Origin: an uncultured Balneolaceae bacterium | GTDB taxonomy: Bacteria; Bacteroidota; Rhodothermia; Balneolales; Balneolaceae | Length of the DNA: 5,530 nt | NCBI GenBank assembly: GCA_938003885.1 | Contig: CALKWT010000124.1 | Coordinates: forward strand, 1-5,530 | Reading direction: 5' to 3' | Part shown: piece after piece, positions 1 through 5,530 of the stretch | Layout of the letters: each line of letters starts with the position of its first letter | How positions within the stretch are numbered: the stretch's first letter is position 1 | Program-made: the position numbers and the translations under genes | Notes under the pieces: generated by a model | What the model was told of the DNA's origin: nothing | The model's input: only the letters and a program-made list of their open reading frames with translations | Databases searched by the model: none

Positions 1-446
1 TTGGTATCGCCCAGGTGGTAGAAGCAGATGTCATCTTCGAATGATACCACCAGTCCGCCTGCTTCTCCTGCATACTCCCCTTTAAAGGATGAGCTGTGAT
101 TTGCATGGACCAGGGTGACTGAAAAATCATTGAAGTGAAGGGTGCCCCCTTTGTTAAACTCCAGCAACTGATCTTCGGGAACACCGTGCTTTTTCAGCAA
201 TCCACAAAGCTCTACCTGTGCTACCACTTTGCATCCTGTCTCTGTAGCCAGAGCAATGGTATCACCGACATGATCTTCGTGGCCGTGAGTAAGCAGAATA
301 TAATCCACTTCTTCAGGGTTTTTGAAATCATCCGGTGTTTTGGGGTTCTGAGATAAAAAAGGATCTATATAAATAATGTTACCTGATGGGGACTCAAGCC
401 TGAAAGCGGAGTGGCCCAGCCACCATCCTTTTACGTCTGTATTCAT
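1..446 (-). CDS. UPF0173-type metal-dependent hydrolase (metallo-beta-lactamase fold), C-terminus cut by window edge
   Basis: This is a partial gene: 148 complete codons from ATG at 446-444, running off the left edge. The product starts MNTDVKGWWLGHSAFRLESP, the usual opening of the small cytoplasmic UPF0173 (YtkL-like) hydrolases. The metal-binding signature THGHEDH is at about residues 53-59 (His54, His56, Asp58, His59). VHANHSSS follows at 113-120, supplying a further His ligand, and HLGDT at 144-148 gives the bridging Asp. Family members are about 225-230 residues, so roughly a third is missing. The fold and two-metal site are well supported, but the natural substrate of the family is not established. 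No clear Shine-Dalgarno precedes the ATG, and the upstream DNA is strongly AT-rich. It is transcribed away from the yciO gene. Confidence 0.93.
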   Translation of the reverse strand, partial: MNTDVKGWWLGHSAFRLESPSGNIIYIDPFLSQNPKTPDDFKNPEEVDYILLTHGHEDHVGDTIALATETGCKVVAQVELCGLLKKHGVPEDQLLEFNKGGTLHFNDFSVTLVHANHSSSFKGEYAGEAGGLVVSFEDDICFYHLGDT

Positions 447-609
447 AATATTAGTTTTAATCAGTTAGCTGTAATTACGATATCTATCATGGTCTTATAA
501 AATATAAAGCTAGTCAGGATCAGAAATAAAGTTTCTTTTCCTGCCAGAAGATGAACTTCCGGATCACCTTTTTATAACAGGTATTTTTTAAATATCGTTG
601 CCAGATTTA

Positions 610-774
610 CTATTCAGTCTCCATCAGGAACTCCCCTCGGGACAAAAGGCTGAACCGGGTGAAATCTGAATAGAAGGAAGGGAGACCCTGAACGGCCTGT
701 AGATGTTGAGAAACAGAGGGTTCAACATCAGAGAGCGCAGCGGTTGACAGCTCATCAGGCATCAGCCGAATCAT
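610..774 (-). CDS. Hypothetical small protein, 54 residues
   Basis: I do not recognise this protein. The ORF runs from ATG at 774-772 to TAG at 612-610 and begins MIRLMPDELSTAALSDVE. It is soluble-looking, rather acidic and Ser/Leu-rich, with no membrane segment, signal peptide or Cys. The main support is compositional: GC rises to about 52% exactly across the ORF against about 29% just downstream, and codon use resembles the neighbouring genes. The reading frame is closed by TAA at 795-793, so the start can only be ATG 774 or a later codon. AGG abuts the ATG, too close to be a normal ribosome binding site. A short ORF (811-776, 11 codons) ends one base before this ATG and could couple translation. 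It may equally be the remnant of a decayed longer gene or chance. Confidence 0.33.
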   Translation of the reverse strand: MIRLMPDELSTAALSDVEPSVSQHLQAVQGLPSFYSDFTRFSLLSRGEFLMETE

Positions 775-833
775 CCTATTTATGCAGTGGCTTTAGGTGC
801 AGCTGAAACATTCCCCTGAATTATCGCTAAAAA

Positions 834-860
834 TTGCTAATGACACGTTCCTGTTATAAT
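834..860 (+). promoter_or_regulatory. Possible sigma70-like promoter for yciO-ytxJ
   Basis: A perfect TATAAT lies at 855-860, with TTGCTA at 834-839 as a candidate -35 box. The 15-base spacing is shorter than the 17 preferred. Transcription would start near 867, about 40 bases before the yciO ATG. This is a sequence match only. If the host uses the Bacteroidota-type promoter (TAnnTTTG), the resemblance may be accidental. Confidence 0.35.
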
Positions 861-907
861 ATAGGAAAGTAGTGATATCAGATGAACTCACAACCTAATA
901 TTAGGAT

Positions 908-1576
908 ATGGCTAACAGAATAAAGCTTCACCCGGATTCCCCTCACAAAAAAAAGATTTTCGAAATCACCGATGCGCTGCTGAACGATGCAGTGGCACTT
1001 GTACCTACAGATAGTCAATATGCACTGCTGTGTGACTACCGAAACAAAAAGGGAATTGACCGGATTCGGCAAATTCGGCAGATCGACAAGAAAAGACACC
1101 TGACAGTGATGTGTCACAGCCTGGAGCATGTCTCAACGTTTGCAACACTGTCGGATGATAATTTTAAACTGATCAAAAGACTTATTCCGGGCCCTTATAC
1201 CTTTATCTTACCAGCAACACGGGAAGTCCCCCGACTATTGACCCACCCTAAGAAGCGAACGGTAGGAATTCGGGTACCGGATTATCCGATATGTCTGGAG
1301 CTGATCCGGGAACTGGGCCGTCCCGTAATTGCGATTACTGCAAAATTACCCGATGTGGAAGGGGCCCAGCCTGAATCAGGCGACAGAGAACTATTTCTGA
1401 GCCGCTTTGACAATATTGTGGATGTCATTGTTGACAATCAGGAAAATCTGGAGGCGGAAGGAACCACGGTGGTCGATCTGACGGAACCGGAGCCTCTATT
1501 AGTACGTGAAGGACTAGGACTGGCGAAGCTGAAAGAGGCGATAGCCTGGCAAGGTGCTGTTTTACAGGAAGATTAA
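908..1576 (+). CDS. yciO: YciO-type protein of the YrdC/Sua5 (threonylcarbamoyl-AMP synthase) family
   Basis: The 222-residue product is a single YrdC-fold domain and follows Escherichia coli YciO closely in layout. It has IKLHPDSP at residues 5-12, PTDSQYAL at 33-40, IRQID at 56-60, LTVMC at 65-69, PGPYTFIL at 94-101, GIRVPDYP at 120-127 and TTVVDLT...VREGLG at 186-204. True TsaC/Sua5 enzymes make threonylcarbamoyl-AMP for tRNA t6A using a Lys-x-Arg pair and a Ser-x-Asn motif. Here the equivalent positions read Arg-Gln-Ile (57-59) and Thr-Ala-Lys (144-146), as divergent as in YciO. It should therefore not be assumed to be the t6A enzyme, and the YciO role is unsettled. A tail of about 15 residues extends past the usual end. 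ATG 908 is the first possible start because TAA (896) and TAG (902) close the frame; AGGA at 903-906 is too near to be a standard ribosome binding site. ytxJ follows after 10 bases. Confidence 0.9.
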   Translation: MANRIKLHPDSPHKKKIFEITDALLNDAVALVPTDSQYALLCDYRNKKGIDRIRQIRQIDKKRHLTVMCHSLEHVSTFATLSDDNFKLIKRLIPGPYTFILPATREVPRLLTHPKKRTVGIRVPDYPICLELIRELGRPVIAITAKLPDVEGAQPESGDRELFLSRFDNIVDVIVDNQENLEAEGTTVVDLTEPEPLLVREGLGLAKLKEAIAWQGAVLQED

Positions 1577-1581
1577 AGGAG
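1577..1581 (+). promoter_or_regulatory. Ribosome binding site of ytxJ
   Basis: AGGAG sits 5 bases before the ATG at 1587 and overlaps the TAA stop codon of yciO. It is the best Shine-Dalgarno sequence in the window. It fixes the ytxJ start at 1587 rather than the in-frame ATG at 1554 inside yciO, and suggests translation coupled to yciO. Confidence 0.8.
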
Positions 1582-1586
1582 AAAAA

Positions 1587-2009
1587 ATGAGCTTAAAATG
1601 GATTCGCAGAGACAAATCTGCCGGCAAAGAAAAAAATGACACCATCTGGAACTACACAGAAAATGAAGCAGATCTGGAGAAGATCTTTCAGCCCGGCGGA
1701 GGGATAAAGTGCATATATAAGCACAGTACAACGTGTGGGATTTGCCTGATGGCTCTATGACAGGTTGAACGGGTAATGCAACAATTAAAAGAGGATGTAG
1801 AGTTTTATTACATCGATGTAAAAAAAGACCGTCCGGTTTCACAGAAAGTGGCTGAAATAACCGGGGTACAGCACGAATCACCTCAAATTCTGATTCTGAA
1901 GGAGGGAGAGGTCTTCTGGCATGCTTCTCATCACGCCATAAGAGAAGATAAACTGAAGGATGTGTTCAGGGAACTGGTTCCCGGGAGCTCCCCGGAACCC
2001 ACAGCCTGA
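1587..2009 (+). pseudogene. ytxJ: Bacillithiol system redox-active protein YtxJ, interrupted by an in-frame TGA at codon 58
   Basis: Reading straight through from ATG 1587 gives a full-length YtxJ of the thioredoxin-like fold (57 codons, TGA at 1758-1760, 82 codons, TGA stop at 2007-2009). The first part carries IYKHSTTCGIC (about residues 43-53), matching the family's KHST-x-C active site. The second carries FYYIDVKKDRPVS, then HESPQILILKEGEVFWHASHHAI, the conserved C-terminal half. Both halves are in the same frame with no other disruption, so this is a single nonsense codon rather than a frameshift. A one-base change from AGA or CGA (Arg) would explain it; a basic residue would fit this spot. 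YtxJ is thought to act as a bacilliredoxin-type protein in bacillithiol thiol chemistry. Cys50-Gly-Ile-Cys53 is a CxxC, where I recall most relatives having one Cys followed by x-I-S. A restart at ATG 1776 would lack the active-site Cys. Sequencing error, recent inactivation or readthrough all remain open. Confidence 0.85.
1976..1999. terminator. Strong palindrome at the convergent ytxJ/HAD junction, possible bidirectional terminator
   Basis: A 24-base near-perfect inverted repeat: GGTTCC pairs with GGAACC and GGGAG with CTCCC, with a single C-C mismatch between. It lies inside the last codons of ytxJ (Val-Pro-Gly-Ser-Ser-Pro region) and 26-49 bases past the stop of the convergent HAD gene, so transcripts from either side would form it. 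There is no following T run on either strand, so it is not a canonical intrinsic terminator. Its position between convergent genes is the main argument. Confidence 0.4.
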
Positions 2010-2024
2010 ACACCTGTCTGATAA

Positions 2025-2696
2025 TTAATCGCCTGACAACTCCAGAAGAATCTTCTCCACGGGCCGGGTCAAATAACTATCCACTATTACATCTGCTCCG
2101 CTCAGATCCTGATTGCCGGAGTTAGGATTCCTGTAACCTATGCACTTCATACCGGCCGCTTTGGCAGCTGTCACTCCGTGAAATGAATCCTCAATTACAC
2201 AACATTGAGAGGGTGCTTTCCCAAGCTGTCTGGCCGTTTCAAGAAAGATCATGGGATCAGGTTTGGATCGTGGTAATTCGGCACCACTGACAAGGACTTT
2301 GAAGTAACTTCCAAGCTGCAGTCTGTTCACAATCAGATCAATCTGGTCTCTCGAGGAAGATGAAGCCAGGGCGAGGTTGTATTTTTTTTCATGCAGGTTG
2401 CGGATAAGTTGCTGAACCCCTTTAACTGCGGGGAGAGTGGAAATCGATTGTAAAGCTTTCAGGTAACTCTCGTTGTTTTGCCGGGTAAGCTCATCGGGCG
2501 AAATGGTGAGACTGAACCTTTCTACGATTTCTGTCCACATCTCCAGAGATGCAGTCCCGGTAAACTTCTGATGCTCTTCAGGAGAAAGGGTCACTCCTGC
2601 GTTTTTAAACATCTGCTGTTCTACCTCTGAATGAATGGGTTCACTGTCGACGATCACACCATCCATATCGAAAATTACTGTATCTATTGTTCTCAT
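2025..2696 (-). CDS. HAD-family hydrolase, beta-phosphoglucomutase/sugar-phosphatase-like (subfamily IA)
   Basis: The 223-residue product is a complete cytoplasmic HAD phosphatase or phosphomutase. Motif I is FDMDGVIVDSEP at residues 9-20 (nucleophile Asp10, acid/base Asp12). A helical cap domain occupies about residues 18-85, motif II is ASSSS at 111-115, motif III KPDP at 145-148 (Lys145), and motif IV VIEDS at 167-171 (Glu169, Asp170). DGVIVDSEP and the helical cap are typical of the group holding beta-phosphoglucomutase, 2-deoxyglucose-6-phosphatase (YniC/HxpB) and related sugar-phosphate phosphatases. The substrate cannot be told from sequence. The ATG at 2696-2694 fits because motif I normally begins within about ten residues of the start. 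It lies 128 bases after the OstA-like gene on the same strand, so co-transcription is possible but not shown. It converges on ytxJ with a 15-base gap. Confidence 0.92.
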   Translation of the reverse strand: MRTIDTVIFDMDGVIVDSEPIHSEVEQQMFKNAGVTLSPEEHQKFTGTASLEMWTEIVERFSLTISPDELTRQNNESYLKALQSISTLPAVKGVQQLIRNLHEKKYNLALASSSSRDQIDLIVNRLQLGSYFKVLVSGAELPRSKPDPMIFLETARQLGKAPSQCCVIEDSFHGVTAAKAAGMKCIGYRNPNSGNQDLSGADVIVDSYLTRPVEKILLELSGD

Positions 2697-2824
2697 ATTC
2701 TATAAGCTTTGTCTTAAATTTACTAAAAATAAACTAATGTACGCAGGCTACGTGATCTCCCGGCTGAGTGGTTCTTCTGGTGCTCCAGGGAATCGCAGCC
2801 CAAATGATGATGTGAGATTCGTTT

Positions 2825-4264
2825 TTATGGCTGCGGATCGGACTGGCTCTCAGTTTCGTTTTCTAGGAGATACTGAATAAATCTGGGAGGGAGCTCAAAA
2901 GGCCTGTCTATAGGAATAGAAGGAAGTCGCGGTTGGCGTATCCCGGGACGCTCCGGTTTAAGTTCGGGATCCCAGCTGAAATTACTTAGCTGGCGGTCTG
3001 CTATCGAGGGATCTTCAGGCAGGTAGGACCCGCTGATACTCTGTTCCGCCTTAAATTCATCAATTTCACCGTCAATGAAATACATAGTGGCAGGGCCTGC
3101 CGAACTCAGTTCAATTAACCCGTCCGGCTGGTCCGCATCGTCATGCTGATGAAAGATGATTTCTGCATTGTCAAATACCTGCATCTCCACAATATCTCCT
3201 TCATCAAAGTGAGCATAAAGTGTATCCCCTGCCATCTGGTGCAGGCGGCTGGTGACGGAGTCCTCCTGGACGATGATGGGCCTTGTGTGGGAGACCAGAA
3301 ACCGGATATCCTCCTCCTCCAGGTAGATTTCTACATAAGGGCCGGTTAGCTGAATATTCTTTTGCCAGAGCCTGGGTGAATGGCGAAGAATAAACTGATC
3401 GAGATCGTCTCGATAGTGGGCTGTATCAGCAAGGGCTGCAAACCGTGTGGACCAGACCGCTACCCCTGTATAGGCTTCCATATAGGAAGTAGTGTCTGTT
3501 TCTGTGACGACTATCCTACGTGCGGTCAGATGGGTGGTATCTGCCTTGGAGTCACTCACTTCCATCATCCATGCATTCTCTTCCAGCAGGCGGTAACCTG
3601 TAGAGTCTGCGTAGAGATATTCACCTGAAAACTTCACATCATCCTGGAAATCGTCCGCATATACGTTTCCAAATAGTTCATAGAGCTCGGCGGACCGGTT
3701 CATAAAAAGTGAGTCTGCTTCCAGATATTGGGTACTGTCTGAGAGCTGGACATTTCCCCGGAACACAGCACTGTCTGCCTCCTGAAAGTAGATGCCGCTC
3801 CCCGCAATCAGAGTGCCATCCGGATCTTCAAAGCGCACCGGAACGTCAAATATTGCCTGATTTTTTTGCTGATCCACATCGAGGGAATCACTGAACATGA
3901 TATTACTTTCACTTTGAATGATCACTCGCCCCCTCAACCGGCTGAAATCCGTATGGGTGTTGTAATAGAGGGTATCGGCCCAGATCACATCGGTCTCTGT
4001 TTCGATCTGAGTATTGTAGGCAATCAGAAGGTTGCGGTCCAGAAACTGGTAGACACTGTCTGCAGCCAGTGTCATTTCTTCGGTTTGCAATCGTACATTC
4101 TCCAGAATTTTCCGGATCGTCTCTTCTTCAAAGACACCACCCTCAATCCTGTCCCCCTCCAGGATGGTGACGCTGCTTTGGGCTTTTGATAAAAAGGGCA
4201 GAGAGAAAAGGATAACAGTAGTAATAAAAAAAGAGAGCAGGAGATGGGAAGAGTCTTTCAGCAT
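2825..4264 (-). CDS. OstA-like (LptA/OstA N-terminal-domain) periplasmic protein, probable LPS transport component
   Basis: The 479-residue product starts at ATG 4264-4262, where MLKDSSHLLLSFFITTVILF begins a signal peptide with Lys3, a hydrophobic core and likely cleavage after SKA (residues 26-28). An upstream in-frame ATG at 4414 was rejected because it lies inside lptC and would bury the signal peptide. The mature protein is a run of beta-strand repeats in the OstA/LptD-N style, such as IWADTLYYN (94-102), IMFSDSLDV (122-130), FRGNVQLSDS (168-177) and LEADSLFMN (181-189). It ends in a Pro/Arg-rich segment (about 433-465) and an acidic tail. In Bacteroidota-like bacteria such proteins are far longer than E. 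coli LptA (about 185 residues) and are annotated OstA-like. The role in the LPS bridge is inferred from fold and from lptC immediately upstream: stop and start overlap as TGATG, implying translational coupling. Confidence 0.88.
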   Translation of the reverse strand: MLKDSSHLLLSFFITTVILFSLPFLSKAQSSVTILEGDRIEGGVFEEETIRKILENVRLQTEEMTLAADSVYQFLDRNLLIAYNTQIETETDVIWADTLYYNTHTDFSRLRGRVIIQSESNIMFSDSLDVDQQKNQAIFDVPVRFEDPDGTLIAGSGIYFQEADSAVFRGNVQLSDSTQYLEADSLFMNRSAELYELFGNVYADDFQDDVKFSGEYLYADSTGYRLLEENAWMMEVSDSKADTTHLTARRIVVTETDTTSYMEAYTGVAVWSTRFAALADTAHYRDDLDQFILRHSPRLWQKNIQLTGPYVEIYLEEEDIRFLVSHTRPIIVQEDSVTSRLHQMAGDTLYAHFDEGDIVEMQVFDNAEIIFHQHDDADQPDGLIELSSAGPATMYFIDGEIDEFKAEQSISGSYLPEDPSIADRQLSNFSWDPELKPERPGIRQPRLPSIPIDRPFELPPRFIQYLLENETESQSDPQP

Positions 4265-4857
4265 CAGTCTATGGTTAACCGCCCCCTGGGCTCTATAATA
4301 TTGTAATCCGACAGATCTGTCTGGCCGTCGAATCCTGTACCTGAGATGCTGTCCTGAGAAGTGATGATGGTCACGAAATCTGGCGATGTAATCCGATCTG
4401 TTTCCTGTGACCATTTGAGGTATTCCGAATAGAGCCGGTTATTGTCGTGGGTTTCAACACGCACGGAGTCGTAGAGTTCAAATTCAGCTTCCGTTTCCAG
4501 ATAGACTGCCCGCTTACTCCACGCTTCAGATTCGACACCTCCGGTAGAATCGTAAATCTGCATATAGACAGGACCAGAAATTTGCGTCTTCTTATTCTCC
4601 TCTGTTTGATAATTGATGGCATACGTACCTTCGATAAATATTCTTTTTCTGCCTCCCTGGGTCAGCATCATCTCTACATCCCAGCTCTCTGTAGTCGTTA
4701 GCAAACTGTCGTTGATGGTAGATTGTATCTGCTGATTATCGTACTCCGACAATTCAGTGCAGGCCATAAATGACATCAGAATAGGAGCCAGGAGCCATGC
4801 TGGCAGCAGAGAAGTACCGAAAACCTCAGGTTGTTCCGAAGTAGCGGTCTCCGGCAT
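4264..4857 (-). CDS. lptC: LPS export ABC transporter periplasmic protein LptC
   Basis: With the ATG at 4857-4855 the product is 197 residues, close to LptC of other bacteria (about 190). A hydrophobic stretch at about residues 17-32 ends in FMAC, a plausible lipobox with Cys33, suggesting a lipoprotein. The body is beta-rich (for example RRIFIEGTYAIN-like strands), and the C-terminus has the LptC hallmark GTGFDGQTDLSDYNIIEPRG at 173-192. LptC accepts LPS from LptBFG and passes it to the LptA-type bridge, here presumably the OstA-like protein encoded next. The start is uncertain. ATGs at 4902, 4884 and 4857 are all in frame and all lie inside upp, and no ATG/GTG/TTG falls between the upp stop and the hydrophobic stretch. 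From 4857 the n-region has no Lys or Arg, which is unusual. GGAG directly touches the 4857 ATG. The overlap with upp is then 32 bases. Confidence 0.85.
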   Translation of the reverse strand: MPETATSEQPEVFGTSLLPAWLLAPILMSFMACTELSEYDNQQIQSTINDSLLTTTESWDVEMMLTQGGRKRIFIEGTYAINYQTEENKKTQISGPVYMQIYDSTGGVESEAWSKRAVYLETEAEFELYDSVRVETHDNNRLYSEYLKWSQETDRITSPDFVTIITSQDSISGTGFDGQTDLSDYNIIEPRGRLTID

Positions 4858-5503
4858 CTCCGAGTCCCGGAACGATAAAAGCATCGGAATTAAGTTTTTC
4901 ATCGACTGCAGCAGTTATGATAGGTACATCGGGATGATGATCCGTGATTCTTTTTACTCCTTCCCTTGCTGAAATTACAGAAATGAAACGGATCTTACCA
5001 GCTCCCTGATTTTTGAGAAATCTGATCGCATCATCTGCACTACCGCCGGTAGCCAGCATCGGATCAGTCAAAAGAATCATCGACCTGCTCAGATCAGCTG
5101 GAAGATTTGAATAGTATTCAACGGGAGTATGCGTAGTTTCGTCTCTGTAGATGCCCAGATGTCTGACCTGAGCCTCCGGTAGCAGGTTTAAAAATGCATC
5201 GGACATACCGAGGCCTGCCCGGAGGATCGGTACAATGACCAGATTGGCATCGATTTCGTACCCTATAGATGTATCTATCGGCGTTTCTATCTGTGTCTTT
5301 CGCAAGGGTAGATCCTTCAGGGCTATGCAGGCGAGGAGTGTAGCCATTCTCCTCATGGCAGATCTGAACATAACGGCATCCGTTTGCCGGTTGCGCAGAG
5401 TCGACAGATCCCTTTTTACTAGTGGATGTTGGGCAATATGAAGGTTTGGATCTTGAGTCAAGATACTATTACCGATTTCATAGTTATACTTCCGTATTTT
5501 CAA
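4826..5503 (-). CDS. upp: Uracil phosphoribosyltransferase
   Basis: This cytoplasmic pyrimidine-salvage enzyme converts uracil and PRPP to UMP and pyrophosphate. Evidence is strong: AQHPLVKRDLSTLRN at residues 24-38, the QIETPID...GYEID block at 71-85, VPILRAGLGM at 91-100, the PRPP-binding loop LLTDPMLATGGS at 144-155, and the uracil-binding terminus GLGDAGDRYFGT at 213-224. The start is not settled. No ATG is available in frame. TTG at 5503 gives 225 residues, and TTG at 5461 gives 211, nearer the usual 208 or so. The frame also stays open to the right window edge, so an upstream start cannot be excluded. It heads the upp-lptC-OstA run, and its 3' end overlaps lptC, suggesting a shared transcript although the functions are unrelated. 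Confidence 0.95.
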   Translation of the reverse strand: MKIRKYNYEIGNSILTQDPNLHIAQHPLVKRDLSTLRNRQTDAVMFRSAMRRMATLLACIALKDLPLRKTQIETPIDTSIGYEIDANLVIVPILRAGLGMSDAFLNLLPEAQVRHLGIYRDETTHTPVEYYSNLPADLSRSMILLTDPMLATGGSADDAIRFLKNQGAGKIRFISVISAREGVKRITDHHPDVPIITAAVDEKLNSDAFIVPGLGDAGDRYFGTT

Positions 5504-5530
5504 AATATCTTTTAGTGATCTTGACCACCA

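Larger units (their letters stand above)
447..907. other. Divergent intergenic region with an AT-rich stretch and a coding-like block
   Basis: This 461-base gap separates the divergent hydrolase and yciO genes. By hand count 447-609 is about 29% GC, as expected of regulatory DNA for the hydrolase, 610-774 is about 52% GC, and 775-907 is about 36% GC. The GC-richer block coincides exactly with a 54-codon minus-strand ORF, listed separately. A small hairpin (544-550 pairing with 556-562, with one imperfect pair) lies in the AT-rich part. On the plus strand it is followed by a short T run, but no plus-strand gene is seen upstream for it to terminate. No RNA gene or mobile element was recognised. 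Confidence 0.6.

Noticed and set aside
702..729. 8-bp inverted repeat as a structured RNA or terminator
   Set aside because: The stem has a 12-base loop with no T run and lies within the coding-like 54-codon ORF.
1061..1084. Short tandem repeat in yciO (Ile-Arg-Gln-Ile-Arg-Gln)
   Set aside because: From memory E. coli YciO has the same length and a similar RICRIRQ pattern there, so it is a family feature rather than a recent duplication.
1554..1586. Longer ytxJ N-terminus from the ATG at 1554
   Set aside because: It lies inside yciO, whereas ATG 1587 has a good AGGAG at proper spacing and matches the expected length.
1758..1800. Selenocysteine insertion at the ytxJ TGA
   Set aside because: The TGA is not at a redox position (it lies five residues after the CxxC). 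The only downstream hairpin is a 4-bp stem (1764-1767 with 1779-1782), which is not a convincing bacterial SECIS.
2635..2880. 81-codon plus-strand ORF across the HAD/OstA gap
   Set aside because: It is antisense to the start of the HAD gene and the end of the OstA-like gene, has no ribosome binding site and resembles no known protein.
4265..4414. OstA-like protein starting at ATG 4414 (529 residues)
   Set aside because: The extra 50 residues are lptC read in another frame; ATG 4264 gives a proper signal peptide and the TGATG overlap.

Overview
This looks like an ordinary chromosomal stretch of an FCB-group bacterium, most likely Balneolota/Rhodothermota or a related Bacteroidota. That is inferred from three things: an LptC plus OstA-like pair coding for lipopolysaccharide export, a YtxJ-type bacillithiol-system protein, and the scarcity of clear Shine-Dalgarno sequences in moderate-GC DNA. 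It is clearly diderm because it encodes LPS-transport parts. No tRNA, rRNA, CRISPR array, insertion sequence or phage gene is visible.

Layout from left to right. Positions 1-446 (minus) hold the N-terminal two thirds of a UPF0173-type metallo-beta-lactamase-fold hydrolase that runs off the left edge. A 461-base gap follows (447-907). It is very AT-rich near the hydrolase but contains a GC-richer block with an unrecognised 54-codon minus-strand ORF (610-774), and a possible promoter just before the next gene. Positions 908-2009 (plus) carry two genes: a YciO-type member of the YrdC/Sua5 family, then, 10 bases later and behind a good ribosome binding site, a ytxJ gene broken by one in-frame TGA at codon 58. 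A near-perfect palindrome at 1976-1999 lies where ytxJ meets the convergent HAD-family phosphatase gene (2025-2696, minus).

The right half (2825-5503, minus) reads as one tightly packed operon transcribed right to left: upp (uracil phosphoribosyltransferase), then lptC (overlapping the end of upp), then a large OstA-like gene whose start overlaps the lptC stop as TGATG. LptC and the OstA-like protein probably work together in carrying LPS across the periplasm. upp serves pyrimidine salvage and appears linked only by transcription. The HAD gene follows 128 bases downstream and may or may not be co-transcribed.

I found no convincing new biological system. The points most worth a second look are the ytxJ gene with an otherwise intact frame across a TGA and an unusual CxxC motif, the 54-codon ORF in the intergenic gap, and the unclear starts and overlap of upp and lptC.
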